From: Flagellimonas aquimarina
Lineage (GTDB): Bacteria; Bacteroidota; Bacteroidia; Flavobacteriales; Flavobacteriaceae
DNA length: 64,000 bases
Direction: 5' to 3'
NCBI RefSeq assembly: GCF_003149745.1
Contig: NZ_QGEG01000002.1
Location: 868,001 to 932,000 of the forward strand
Part shown: piece by piece, positions 36,135 through 44,633 of the stretch
Layout of the letters: every line of letters starts with the position of its first letter
Numbering within the stretch: position 1 is the stretch's first letter
The notes under the pieces: generated by a model
The model's input: only the letters and a program-made list of their open reading frames with translations
What the model was told of the DNA's origin: nothing
Databases searched by the model: none
Position numbers and translations under genes: made by a program

Positions 36135-37670
36135 ATGCTTATAAAAGTATACGGCAGTGCTGTCTTTGGGGTACAGGCCACCACAATTGTTGTAGAGGTA
36201 AACGTAAATAAAGGAATTGGTTACCATTTGGTAGGTCTCCCTGATAATGCCATAAAGGAGAGCAATTATCGAATTGCGGCGGCGCTTCAGAACAATGGGT
36301 ATAAAATTCCTGGAAAGAAAATCACCATTAACATGGCCCCGGCCGATTTGCGAAAGGAAGGTTCTTCTTATGACCTTACTTTAGCTTTGGGAATACTCGC
36401 AGCTTCAAATCAAATACAATCTAAAGATATTGGGAAGTATCTAATCATGGGAGAATTGTCCTTAGATGGTGGGGTACAACCAATAAGAGGAGCTTTGCCC
36501 ATTGCCATAAAAGCACAAGAAGATGGCTTTAAAGGGTTTATACTTCCAAAGGAAAATGCAAAAGAAGCAGGCATTGTGGGAGATTTAGAAGTTTATGGGG
36601 TGGAAAACATTAAAGAGGTCATAGACTACTTTGATAGGGGTAAACTTTTAGAGCAGACCAAGGTAAATACAAGAGAAGAGTTTTTTAATTGTGTGAACTT
36701 TCCTGAATTTGATTTTTCAGATGTAAAAGGGCAGGAAAGTATAAAGCGTTGTATGGAGATTGCCGCGGCAGGAGGGCATAATATTATTTTGATTGGACCG
36801 CCGGGAGCAGGAAAGACCATGCTGGCCAAACGTTTACCCTCTATTTTGCCACCAATGACCTTACACGAGGCATTGGAAACTACAAAAATTCACAGTGTTG
36901 TAGGAAAAGTAAAAAATATGGGATTGATGAGCCAACGTCCTTTTAGAAACCCTCACCATACCATAAGCAGTGCGGCTTTGGTTGGTGGGGGCAGTTATCC
37001 TCAACCAGGCGAGATATCATTGTCACATAACGGAGTTTTATTTTTGGACGAACTCCCAGAATTCGAAAGAAGGGTGCTAGAGGTAATGCGCCAGCCCATG
37101 GAAGACAGAGAAGTAACCATATCAAGGGCAAAATTCACGGTAACGTATCCAAGTAGTTTTATGCTTGTTGCTAGCATGAACCCTAGCCCAGGAGGGTACT
37201 TTAATGATCCAGATGCTCCGGTAACTTCTTCCCCAATTGAAATGCAAAGGTATTTGGGTAAAATTTCAGGACCATTATTGGATAGGATCGATATTCACAT
37301 TGAAGTTACTCCAGTACCGTTTGAAAAGTTGTCAGAAGAACGAAAAGGAGAAAGTAGTATTGAAATTCGGAAAAGAGTCATTGCAGCTAGGGATATGCAA
37401 ACCAAAAGATTTTCTAATTTGGAACACGTGCATTACAATGCACAAATGAACACCAAACAAATTAGGGAGTTTTGTGTTCTGGACAATGCTTCAAAAGAAC
37501 TACTTAAAAACGCAATGGATCGCTTAAGTCTTTCGGCCAGAGCTTATGACAGAATTCTTAAAGTAGCCAGAACAATTGCTGACTTAGATACCGGCAAAGA
37601 TATCTCAACGAATCATATATCCGAGGCAATTCAATACCGCAGTCTAGATAGAGAAGGATGGTTGGGCTAG
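36135..37670 (+). CDS. YifB/ComM-family Mg-chelatase-like AAA+ ATPase
   Basis: 511 aa, the normal length. An N-terminal Lon-like/S5-fold domain covers about 1-170. The AAA+ core follows with Walker A GPPGAGKTMLAKRLP, Walker B LFLDELPEF and the Mg-chelatase signature FRNPHHTISSAALVGGG; a C-terminal helical domain ends with ISEAIQYRSLDR. In transformable bacteria ComM acts as a hexameric helicase in recombination of incoming DNA; a similar role is assumed. It is divergent from the LytTR gene across 168 bp. Confidence 0.92.
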   Translation: MLIKVYGSAVFGVQATTIVVEVNVNKGIGYHLVGLPDNAIKESNYRIAAALQNNGYKIPGKKITINMAPADLRKEGSSYDLTLALGILAASNQIQSKDIGKYLIMGELSLDGGVQPIRGALPIAIKAQEDGFKGFILPKENAKEAGIVGDLEVYGVENIKEVIDYFDRGKLLEQTKVNTREEFFNCVNFPEFDFSDVKGQESIKRCMEIAAAGGHNIILIGPPGAGKTMLAKRLPSILPPMTLHEALETTKIHSVVGKVKNMGLMSQRPFRNPHHTISSAALVGGGSYPQPGEISLSHNGVLFLDELPEFERRVLEVMRQPMEDREVTISRAKFTVTYPSSFMLVASMNPSPGGYFNDPDAPVTSSPIEMQRYLGKISGPLLDRIDIHIEVTPVPFEKLSEERKGESSIEIRKRVIAARDMQTKRFSNLEHVHYNAQMNTKQIREFCVLDNASKELLKNAMDRLSLSARAYDRILKVARTIADLDTGKDISTNHISEAIQYRSLDREGWLG

Positions 37671-37763
37671 TTTTAACCTAACAATTATTCTTGGTGGAAT
37701 CCAGTATAATCATCTGGATAGGCGGGAAAATTCCAACGATTCATAATTAGGGTATATGGTTCA

Positions 37764-37793
37764 TTTGTAAATAGTTAAGATTTACTATCTTAG
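37764..37793 (+). promoter_or_regulatory. Candidate promoter with overlapping inverted repeat for the cupin/AraC gene
   Basis: TTTG at 37764-37767 and TATCTTAG at 37786-37793 are spaced by 18 bases, one mismatch from the Bacteroidota TTTG/TAnnTTTG promoter. A 6-bp inverted repeat (37776-37781 with 37787-37792) overlaps the -7 box and could be an operator. The ATG is 59 bp downstream. Confidence 0.4.
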
Positions 37794-37851
37794 TGATGAT
37801 TAGGTACCCCCAACTTATTCCGTTCTATATTATTAAGAATTTGCTTCAGGT

Positions 37852-38727
37852 ATGGAGATAATTGACTTTTACAAATTTGTAGAAGGGAATCCTTTGTTCA
37901 GGCAGATGTCGGTGGATGATGTTTTGTTCACCGCTTATGATTGCCCTTTAGAAGGATCTCCGGTGGACTATTCTACGGAAAAGAATTATTTCTGTTATGT
38001 TTTTGTTGGTGGTGGAAGATGGAAAACGCCAACTGAGGAGTATACGTTGAAAGCTGGAGATGCAGCTTTTTTAAAAAAGGGGGTGCATCGTGTTTTTAAA
38101 ATACTCAATGGGGATTTTTGTGCTTTGTTGGTTTTTATGCCAGATGAATTCATAAGTTCTGTTCTCAAAAATGAAACAGATTTAAACATTGATGAAGTAC
38201 TGGAGGAGCAAACAGATTCTGTAATTCCATTGGAGTTGAATGAAAGCTTATTATATTACTTCAATTCATTGATGAGTTATTTTTCGCAGTCATCTCCACC
38301 CTCTAAAAGTTTGCTCAAAGTCAAATTCAAGGAACTTATTGTCAACATAGCAACAAGTGGAAATAATCCCCTTGCTACAAGATGTTTTAAAGAAATTGCC
38401 GCTCCTGGCATGATGAAGTCTTTGAAATTGGTAATGGAAGAGAATTTTATTTTCAATTTAAAATTGAAGGATTTTGCGAAGTTATCTAACCGCAGTCTGG
38501 CAAGTTTTAATAGGGATTTTGTCAAAACGTACGAAACAACCCCGGGTAAGTGGCTGAAAAGGAAACGCCTCAATTATGCAAAATACTTGTTGGAGACCAC
38601 AGATCTAAATATCAACGAAATAACGGTTGAATCTGGTTTTGAAAATACCTCCCACTTTATACGCATATTTAAGGAACATTTCAATAGTGCTCCTTTGACA
38701 TTCAAAAAACAACAGTTGATTAAATGA
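37852..38727 (+). CDS. AraC-family regulator with N-terminal cupin domain
   Basis: 291 aa. Residues about 20-105 form a cupin-like sensory beta-barrel (CYVFVGGGRWKTPTEEYTLK, GDAAFLKKGVHRVFK). Residues about 185-290 form the AraC helix-turn-helix pair (FAKLSNRSLASFNRDFVKTY, ITVESGFENTSHFIRIFKEH, then APLTFKK). It probably responds to a small molecule. It lies 106 bp ahead of the haloperoxidase-family gene on the same strand and may regulate it or be co-transcribed; the ligand is unknown. Confidence 0.88.
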   Translation: MEIIDFYKFVEGNPLFRQMSVDDVLFTAYDCPLEGSPVDYSTEKNYFCYVFVGGGRWKTPTEEYTLKAGDAAFLKKGVHRVFKILNGDFCALLVFMPDEFISSVLKNETDLNIDEVLEEQTDSVIPLELNESLLYYFNSLMSYFSQSSPPSKSLLKVKFKELIVNIATSGNNPLATRCFKEIAAPGMMKSLKLVMEENFIFNLKLKDFAKLSNRSLASFNRDFVKTYETTPGKWLKRKRLNYAKYLLETTDLNINEITVESGFENTSHFIRIFKEHFNSAPLTFKKQQLIK

Positions 38728-38833
38728 TGGTCCAAACTTTTGTTGAGTTTTTTAGAATATCATTTGATACGCTGAGCATATTTTGACTTCTAACAATTCC
38801 TTACTATTGTATGTACATCTAACAGAAATAGAT

Positions 38834-40156
38834 ATGGGACACATGTATAGACCATCAAAAACCCTTTTTCTAATAATTATCCTCCTTTTAGAGAGTTGCT
38901 TAACAGAAAAAGAGAATAAAACCAACTATTCAGGAGAGATTGTAAGTGTCTGGAACAAGAAAGTGATTGATTTTGCAATTGCTGAAGACGGTTTGTTCAC
39001 ATTGAAAGGTGTTCGCACCACCTCAATGATGCATGTGGCAATGCATGATGCTCTCAACGCGATAGTGCCCAAATATTCTCACTACGCCTATAAAGAAGGT
39101 GGGGCAGATGCCAATCCAATGGCAGCGGTTGCTCAAGCAGCATACGAAGTGGCAGTCAATGAATTTCCTGACCAAAAAAAAGAGTTGGACGGTATGTTAG
39201 ACTACTGGTTGAGCATGGTTAGGGAAGGAGGCTCAAAAAACCAAGGAATACGTATCGGGAAGGCTTCAGCTACTGCAATCTTGAAAATGCGCAACAACGA
39301 TACATGGAATGAACAGTCGGAATACATGTGGCATCCTATGGCACCTGGCGTTTATGCAGAATTCAACGAGCATAGTGGCACTCCTGAGGGATTTATCTTT
39401 GGTGCTGGATGGTCCAAGGCAAAGCCCTTTTTATTGAAGAGTTCCGATCATTTCCGATCTCCACCACCGCCTGAAATTAATAGTGATAGCTATACGCAAG
39501 CCTTTAATGAAGTAAAAGAAGTAGGCGCCACCTTAAGTTCAACAAGAACCCAAGATCAAACGCACTTTGCTATGTGGTGGAAAGAATTCATTGAAATATC
39601 CTTAAATAGACTGGCGGGAGACCTAGTGCAGAAGGAACAGATTGACCTTTGGACTGCAACAAGGTCATTTGCTTTGTTAAACATGACGATTTACGATGCT
39701 TATGTCTGTGTTTTTGACAATAAGTTTTATTATAACCATTGGAGACCCTATACAGCTATACGTTGGGCGGCCAATGATGGTAATCCAGATACCGTACCGG
39801 ATACAACTTGGAATACGTTACATAACCACACCTATCCATTTCCTTCATACCCTTCTGCACATGGTACAGGAAGTGGTTCAGGTATGACAGTACTGGCTAA
39901 AACATTGGGCTTTGACGATGATTATTCATTTATTATGACAGTCCCCGAAGTGGAAAGCTCAGGACCAATGTCTGATAAAGTAAAAATGGACCCACCGCAG
40001 CGTTCATTTAAAAGTTTCTCAGAAGCAGGTCTTGAAGGTGCTATGTCCAGACTTTATTTGGGAATACATTTTAGATATGATTCGGAAGAGGGGAATAAGC
40101 TTGGTGTCAAAATTGGGGAATATGCATGCCAAAACTTTTTGAAGCCTTTGGAGTAG
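38834..40156 (+). CDS. Vanadium-dependent haloperoxidase-family lipoprotein (PAP2 superfamily)
   Basis: 440 aa from the ATG at 38834; the open frame extends to a TTG at 38783, but the lipoprotein signal (hydrophobic run then LLESC) fits a start at 38834 or 38843. The metal or phosphate-site motifs of the vanadium haloperoxidase/acid phosphatase fold are present: a WRPYTAIRW block, PSYPSAHGTGSG, and SRLYLGIHFRYDSEEG with the last histidine. These predict an envelope-located enzyme that either oxidises halides with peroxide or removes phosphate. Sequence alone does not choose between them. The cupin/AraC regulator upstream may control it. Confidence 0.85.
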   Translation: MGHMYRPSKTLFLIIILLLESCLTEKENKTNYSGEIVSVWNKKVIDFAIAEDGLFTLKGVRTTSMMHVAMHDALNAIVPKYSHYAYKEGGADANPMAAVAQAAYEVAVNEFPDQKKELDGMLDYWLSMVREGGSKNQGIRIGKASATAILKMRNNDTWNEQSEYMWHPMAPGVYAEFNEHSGTPEGFIFGAGWSKAKPFLLKSSDHFRSPPPPEINSDSYTQAFNEVKEVGATLSSTRTQDQTHFAMWWKEFIEISLNRLAGDLVQKEQIDLWTATRSFALLNMTIYDAYVCVFDNKFYYNHWRPYTAIRWAANDGNPDTVPDTTWNTLHNHTYPFPSYPSAHGTGSGSGMTVLAKTLGFDDDYSFIMTVPEVESSGPMSDKVKMDPPQRSFKSFSEAGLEGAMSRLYLGIHFRYDSEEGNKLGVKIGEYACQNFLKPLE

Positions 40157-40188
40157 TCTGGATTGAGAAGGGCGGTTGGGCTAAGGTT

Positions 40189-41301
40189 TTAAGCCATAAC
40201 TTTCTTCAATGCTTGTATAAAGACCTCCATTTCTTGCATGGTTCCGGTACTGATTCTGGCCCAGTTGTACATTGGAGGAAATGGTCTCCCAATTAACACA
40301 TTTTCCTTTTTCATAGCAGCATTCACCTCTCGGATGTCCATACCTGTTTTAAAAAAAACAAAATTGGTGTGAGAAGGGATGTATTCTAAGCCCATTTCTG
40401 AGAAATTACGATATAAATAGTTTTTGGCTTCGGTGTTCTTGATTAGACTAAATTTGTAGAAATCATCATCTTTTAGGGCCATTTTGGCTGCCTCGATAGC
40501 TAGAATATTTGTATTGGCCATAACACTGGATTTTAATCTATCTGCTATATCGGGCCTAGCCACAAGGTAGCCTATACGAAGCCCGGCCATACCATACACT
40601 TTTGAAAAAGTCTTGGAAACAATGATATTGCGCCCTTTTTTGACCAACTCTACCATAGAAGGATACTCAGGCTCTGTAATAAAATCATAGTAGGCCTCAT
40701 CGCTAAATATCATGGCTTTGTTGTCCATTGATGTGCAAAAATCCGATAACTCTGATTTGTTCAGAAGTGTTCCAGTGGGATTATTGGGATTACAGATAAA
40801 AATAAGTCCGGTTTTATTGTTGACCCTTTTGGACATTGCCTCTAGATCATGTTCCATATTTGCATTTACAGGAACACGGTGTACATGCGCTCCAAAGTTT
40901 TCTGCATAGCGCAACATAGCTTGAAAAGTAGGATCGGCAGCAATAAGTTCTCTGCCACCAAGACCGTATGTAAGTCCGGTAGCGTGGAGTCCTTCGGTTG
41001 AACCACCAGTTACTACAATATGATTTTTTGAAACACCTTCCTTTTCTGCAATCATTTCTACCAGCTCCGACAATGCTTTGAAAGGATACCGGCACGCCAC
41101 ATCAAAACTCTGTGTTATTGCCGCCCTAACTTCTTTAGAAGGCCCAAAAGGATTTTCATTGGAATTCAGTTTCACCATCCCATTGACCTTAAAGGGTCTT
41201 GCTTCAAAATCCCGTGCAATAGTATCTAATGGCCCCAAAATAGCAAAACCACTGGAGAGTCCAACGGTTTTAAGCCAATGCCTTCTATCTATGTTTTTCA
41301 T
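40189..41301 (-). CDS. HisC-like PLP aminotransferase with Tat signal peptide
   Basis: 370 aa from the ATG at 41301; a TTG two codons upstream is less likely. Class I/II aminotransferase close to histidinol-phosphate aminotransferase: SNENPFGPS, TGGSTEGL, CNPNNPTG, FSDEAYYDF, the PLP lysine in SKTFSKVYGMAGLRIGY, and the C-terminal RISTGTMQEM. The N-terminus DRRHWLKTVGLSSGFAILG is a good twin-arginine signal, unusual for a biosynthetic enzyme, and predicts export of the PLP-loaded protein. No other his genes are near, so a role in histidine synthesis is doubtful. Substrate unknown. Confidence 0.85.
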   Translation of the reverse strand: MKNIDRRHWLKTVGLSSGFAILGPLDTIARDFEARPFKVNGMVKLNSNENPFGPSKEVRAAITQSFDVACRYPFKALSELVEMIAEKEGVSKNHIVVTGGSTEGLHATGLTYGLGGRELIAADPTFQAMLRYAENFGAHVHRVPVNANMEHDLEAMSKRVNNKTGLIFICNPNNPTGTLLNKSELSDFCTSMDNKAMIFSDEAYYDFITEPEYPSMVELVKKGRNIIVSKTFSKVYGMAGLRIGYLVARPDIADRLKSSVMANTNILAIEAAKMALKDDDFYKFSLIKNTEAKNYLYRNFSEMGLEYIPSHTNFVFFKTGMDIREVNAAMKKENVLIGRPFPPMYNWARISTGTMQEMEVFIQALKKVMA

Positions 41302-41660
41302 GCCCAATTATTTATGTTTTAAAAGGTACAAAAAATAAATAATGACACTCTGTAAAAGGAGTTGAATAATAAGGCCTTGCCTTAACAAAATGGTTGTAAA
41401 GGATAAGATTGAAGACTTGTTTATTTTTGAGAAGCCATAATCTTAAGGCAATGGCATGATAGTGATATAAAACGCAAGTTTATAACAATATAGGTGAGAA
41501 CAACAATTATAAATAACTTAAGTCTTTAATTTTCAATTTCTTAAGCAAACCATAAAATTTGACTTAAAGTATCAAAAATTAAGTTAATTCTATCTTTTCC
41601 TCATACTTTAAGTGAGCCTTTGTTCTATTTTTGCGCCCGTTTTCTTAAAAAGATTATAGT
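41302..41660. other. Divergent intergenic region with TTAAG boxes and a -7-like element
   Basis: A 359-bp gap between the HisC-like gene and the small cupin gene. CTTAAG-like boxes occur at 41517, 41540 and 41563, exactly 23 bp apart, with related boxes at 41579 and 41606. TATTTTTG at 41626-41633 fits the -7 box for the downstream gene; another copy lies at 41422-41429. No tRNA, ORF with coding character, or terminator was seen. Confidence 0.4.
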
Positions 41661-42071
41661 ATGCAATGTGTGGAATTAAACCCCATAGGAAATTTTGATT
41701 CATGGGAGCAGGAGAAGATAGATGAGTTACTCCACCAAGAGATAACCCAATCACTTGGAGAGCGATTGGTATTTGAAAATGAAAGTGTTAAACTCTGGGA
41801 TTTAAACCTTAATCCGGGGGAGCGTATACCTTTTAGACTACACAATACCAATTACAGTTGGGTTTGTACTACAGGAGGCTTGGCATTGACGCGTCACGGC
41901 AATGGTAAAATAAACATGGTTAAACTAGACCAAGGAGATACCGAGTATTGGGAGTTCAAAGGTAAAAATTACATTAATGATTTAGAAAATATAGGAGAAG
42001 ACCGCATTGTAATCAATATTTTGGAGTATAAAGAAAACAATGTTGGTAAGCAGCTATTGTTTTCTGACTAA
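41661..42071 (+). CDS. Small cupin-like protein
   Basis: 136 aa, cytosolic, no signal. The pattern VKLWDLNLNPGERIPFRLHN followed by YSWVCTTGGLALTRHGNG and a GDTEYWEFKG turn fits a single-domain cupin beta-barrel. The usual metal-binding histidines are mostly absent; one histidine (LHN) remains. It may bind a small molecule without metal. Its TAA overlaps the stop codon of the convergent neighbour by four bases. No pathway is evident. Confidence 0.7.
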   Translation: MQCVELNPIGNFDSWEQEKIDELLHQEITQSLGERLVFENESVKLWDLNLNPGERIPFRLHNTNYSWVCTTGGLALTRHGNGKINMVKLDQGDTEYWEFKGKNYINDLENIGEDRIVINILEYKENNVGKQLLFSD

Positions 42072-42511
42072 ATAGCTTTGATATTCGCCCTTAGACCGGT
42101 AATTATCCCTAAGATATTTTCTACAGTATCTTCTAAATAGTATTTTACGGCCAAATGAGGTATCCTCACCGTTGTGAATCCATTTTTAAAAGAATGCATG
42201 GCTTCCTCTAAGTCGTTTATCGCCTGTTCGTGGGTAATCATGTTATAGTCTTTGTCAATTTCAATATTCAGTTTTACCCTAGAAATTGCTATGTCTACAG
42301 ATTTTTTTCCATCCCACCATTCCAACATAGGATTGGCTCCAGCAACTTTTAGCGCGTAAAAAAGTTGAACGGCCTCAACAGAGGTATTGTTATCAAGAAT
42401 GATTTTTTTAATCAATCGGGTGTGTCTCTCGCAGAGCTCAACGCCTAAAGAATCTACGGATTCCTTGTGTTGTTGGTACCCGATAGTTTTATCGCAGTCC
42501 TTACATGTCAT
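42068..42511 (-). CDS. Zinc-ribbon protein with possible PD-(D/E)xK-like fold, function unknown
   Basis: 147 aa. The N-terminus holds CKDCDK and, about 20 residues on, LCERH, which together could bind one zinc. The central stretch VDIAISRVKLNIEIDKDYN is reminiscent of the DxxI...ExD core seen in PD-(D/E)xK nuclease-like folds such as DUF559, and the C-terminal helix-rich part contains FTTVRIPHLAV. This fold assignment is a visual guess. Stop codons overlap with the convergent cupin gene. Confidence 0.6.
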   Translation of the reverse strand: MTCKDCDKTIGYQQHKESVDSLGVELCERHTRLIKKIILDNNTSVEAVQLFYALKVAGANPMLEWWDGKKSVDIAISRVKLNIEIDKDYNMITHEQAINDLEEAMHSFKNGFTTVRIPHLAVKYYLEDTVENILGIITGLRANIKAI

Positions 42512-42612
42512 GAGTATCGGTCAAGTTTAGGTCAATTATTTGATTTGGGACTATTATAACTTATACATTTTCATATTCGTATAAAAAATCGATATAAAAC
42601 ACACCATTTTTA

Positions 42613-42644
42613 GATGAAATGCATTTTTTTGGACGAAATGCATT
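42613..42644 (+). promoter_or_regulatory. Direct repeat (GAYGAAATGCATT), candidate operator of the Nramp-like/pxp operon
   Basis: GATGAAATGCATT (42613-42625) and GACGAAATGCATT (42632-42644) are 19 bp apart, and each contains the palindrome AATGCATT. They lie 50-80 bp upstream of the first gene of the operon, where a regulator would bind next to the promoter. Confidence 0.45.
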
Positions 42645-42692
42645 ATTTACTATAAAACCTTTAATTTGGAGAACGAAAAAATACTAATAAAC

Positions 42693-43889
42693 ATGTTTAA
42701 GAAAATAGGCCCAGGAGTATTGGTTGCTGCTGCCTTTGTAGGCCCAGGAACAATTACCGTTTGCACTTTGGCTGGAGTCCGTTTTGGTTACACGCTTATT
42801 TGGGCTGTATTATTGTCCATATTGGCAACAATGATACTTCAGGAAATGGCTGGTAGGATAGGGGTAGTATCTCAGAATGGCCTTGTTGATGTCATCAAAG
42901 ATGAGTTAAAAGTCAAGTGGATAAAAAATACGATAATTGGGATAGTTCTTGGAGCAATACTGATTGGCAATGCAGCATACGAAGCTGGTAATATTGGTGG
43001 AGCTACCCTCGGACTTGAAGGTTTGTTTGGACAAAAGGGATTAGCTTCTTTCTACCCACTCATTATTGGTGGTTTTGCATTCCTCCTTTTATGGTTCAGC
43101 AGTTATAAAACACTCGAAAAAATATTTGTTGGACTTGTAGGGGTTATGGGTATCTGTTTTGTCGTAAGCGCAATTTTGACCAAACCTTCAATATCCGAAA
43201 TTGTAAAAGGTACATTTGTTCCAGGACTACCAGAAGACAGTCTGCTAATGGTAATTGCATTGGTTGGTACAACAGTAGTGCCCTATAATTTGTTTTTGCA
43301 CGCATCATTGGCAAAAGAAAAATGGAAATCTAAAAACGAGCTCAAAGCGGTAAAATGGGATACTATAATATCAATTGCGTTAGGAGGATTAGTGTCTATA
43401 GCAATACTCATTACAGCCTCAGCAGCACCATTACAGGATGTTTCCAATGTAATGGATATGGCAAAAGGCCTAGAACCTTTATTTGGTAAATCGGCAATTT
43501 ACTTTATGGGCGTTGGTTTACTAGCTGCAGGAATAACATCTGCAATAACTGCGCCGCTTGCAGCGGCTTTTGTAGCAAGCAGTTGTTTTGGTTGGGATGA
43601 GGGAATGGGAAACAAAAAATTCAAGCTAATATGGTCGTTAGTGCTATTTTTTGGTGTTTTTTTCCTGTCTTTTGATATAACACCTATTCAGATAATACAG
43701 TTTGCCCAAATAGCCAACGGTATATTACTTCCTGTAATGGCAATACTTCTTCTTTGGATTGTGAATAAGAAAAGTATTATGGGAAATCATAAGAACTCGT
43801 TAATTCAAAATGTATTGGGGTTTATAATCGTTGGATTTGCCATTTTCTTGGGAACAAAAAGTATACTAAAAGTAATAGGTTTGTTTTAG
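42693..43889 (+). CDS. Nramp-like transporter lacking canonical metal ligands
   Basis: 398 aa from the ATG at 42693; an in-frame TTG at 42666 would add nine residues. About eleven membrane helices. The first helix reads VGPGTITVCTLAG where metal-transporting Nramps have the DPGN sequence, so the metal-binding Asp and Asn are replaced by Gly and Thr. The helix-six motif MPH is changed to VPY (VVPYNLFLHAS). Divalent-metal transport is therefore unlikely. It is followed without a gap by pxpA, pxpB and pxpC, so it may import 5-oxoproline or a related compound. The function is inference from context. Confidence 0.85.
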   Translation: MFKKIGPGVLVAAAFVGPGTITVCTLAGVRFGYTLIWAVLLSILATMILQEMAGRIGVVSQNGLVDVIKDELKVKWIKNTIIGIVLGAILIGNAAYEAGNIGGATLGLEGLFGQKGLASFYPLIIGGFAFLLLWFSSYKTLEKIFVGLVGVMGICFVVSAILTKPSISEIVKGTFVPGLPEDSLLMVIALVGTTVVPYNLFLHASLAKEKWKSKNELKAVKWDTIISIALGGLVSIAILITASAAPLQDVSNVMDMAKGLEPLFGKSAIYFMGVGLLAAGITSAITAPLAAAFVASSCFGWDEGMGNKKFKLIWSLVLFFGVFFLSFDITPIQIIQFAQIANGILLPVMAILLLWIVNKKSIMGNHKNSLIQNVLGFIIVGFAIFLGTKSILKVIGLF

Positions 43890-44633
43890 ATGGAGAGTTG
43901 GAGCATAAATATTAATTGTGATGTTGGTGAAGGCATAGGCAATGAGGCTGAATTGTTACCATTCATTAGTTCATGTAACATAGCCTGCGGCGGACATGCT
44001 GGAGATGTATTGAGCATAACCCAAATAGTAAAACTGGCAAAAACTCACCAGGTTAAGGTTGGGGCGCATCCATCATATCCAGATACTTCTAATTTTGGTA
44101 GAGAAGTAATGACGATTCCAAATTCAGAATTAGGACAGAGCATATTAAAACAAATAAGAATGTTTGATGAAGTTCTTAAAAAGGAAAAAGTAGAATTTCA
44201 TCATATTAAAGCACACGGTGCTTTATACAATGAGACCGCCAAGAATGAAAAACTTGCTGAACTTTATCTAGAGACCATAAGCAAATACAGAAGTAAGGTT
44301 TATTTGTATGTCCCATTTGGGTCAGTTATAGCAGGCATTGCAAAAAAAAAAGGCTTTAAACTGATGTATGAAGCTTTTGGAGATAGAAATTATAACAAGG
44401 ACCTTAGCCTTGTCTCAAGAAAACTAGATAATGCCCTCATTCAACAGCCAGATAAGGTGCTACATCATATTTTGCCAATCATAAAGGAAGGGACCGTAAA
44501 AGTAGTAACTGGGGAGGAAATAAAAATAATGGCAGAAACCATCTGTATTCATGGAGATACGACTTCTGCATTAGAAATATTGATGTATCTTTCTAAAGAA
44601 TTACCCAAATACAGGGTAGAACTACAAAAGTGA
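43890..44633 (+). CDS. pxpA: 5-oxoprolinase subunit A
   Basis: LamB/YcsF-family protein of 247 aa, a subunit of the ATP-dependent PxpABC 5-oxoprolinase that opens 5-oxoproline to glutamate. Family motifs: NCDVGEGIGNE, SCNIACGGHAGD, VGAHPSYPD, HIKAHGALYN and a C-terminal ICIHGDTTSA. The start codon follows the transporter stop directly, and the next gene overlaps its end (GTGA), so production of the three subunits is coupled. Normal length. Confidence 0.93.
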   Translation: MESWSININCDVGEGIGNEAELLPFISSCNIACGGHAGDVLSITQIVKLAKTHQVKVGAHPSYPDTSNFGREVMTIPNSELGQSILKQIRMFDEVLKKEKVEFHHIKAHGALYNETAKNEKLAELYLETISKYRSKVYLYVPFGSVIAGIAKKKGFKLMYEAFGDRNYNKDLSLVSRKLDNALIQQPDKVLHHILPIIKEGTVKVVTGEEIKIMAETICIHGDTTSALEILMYLSKELPKYRVELQK

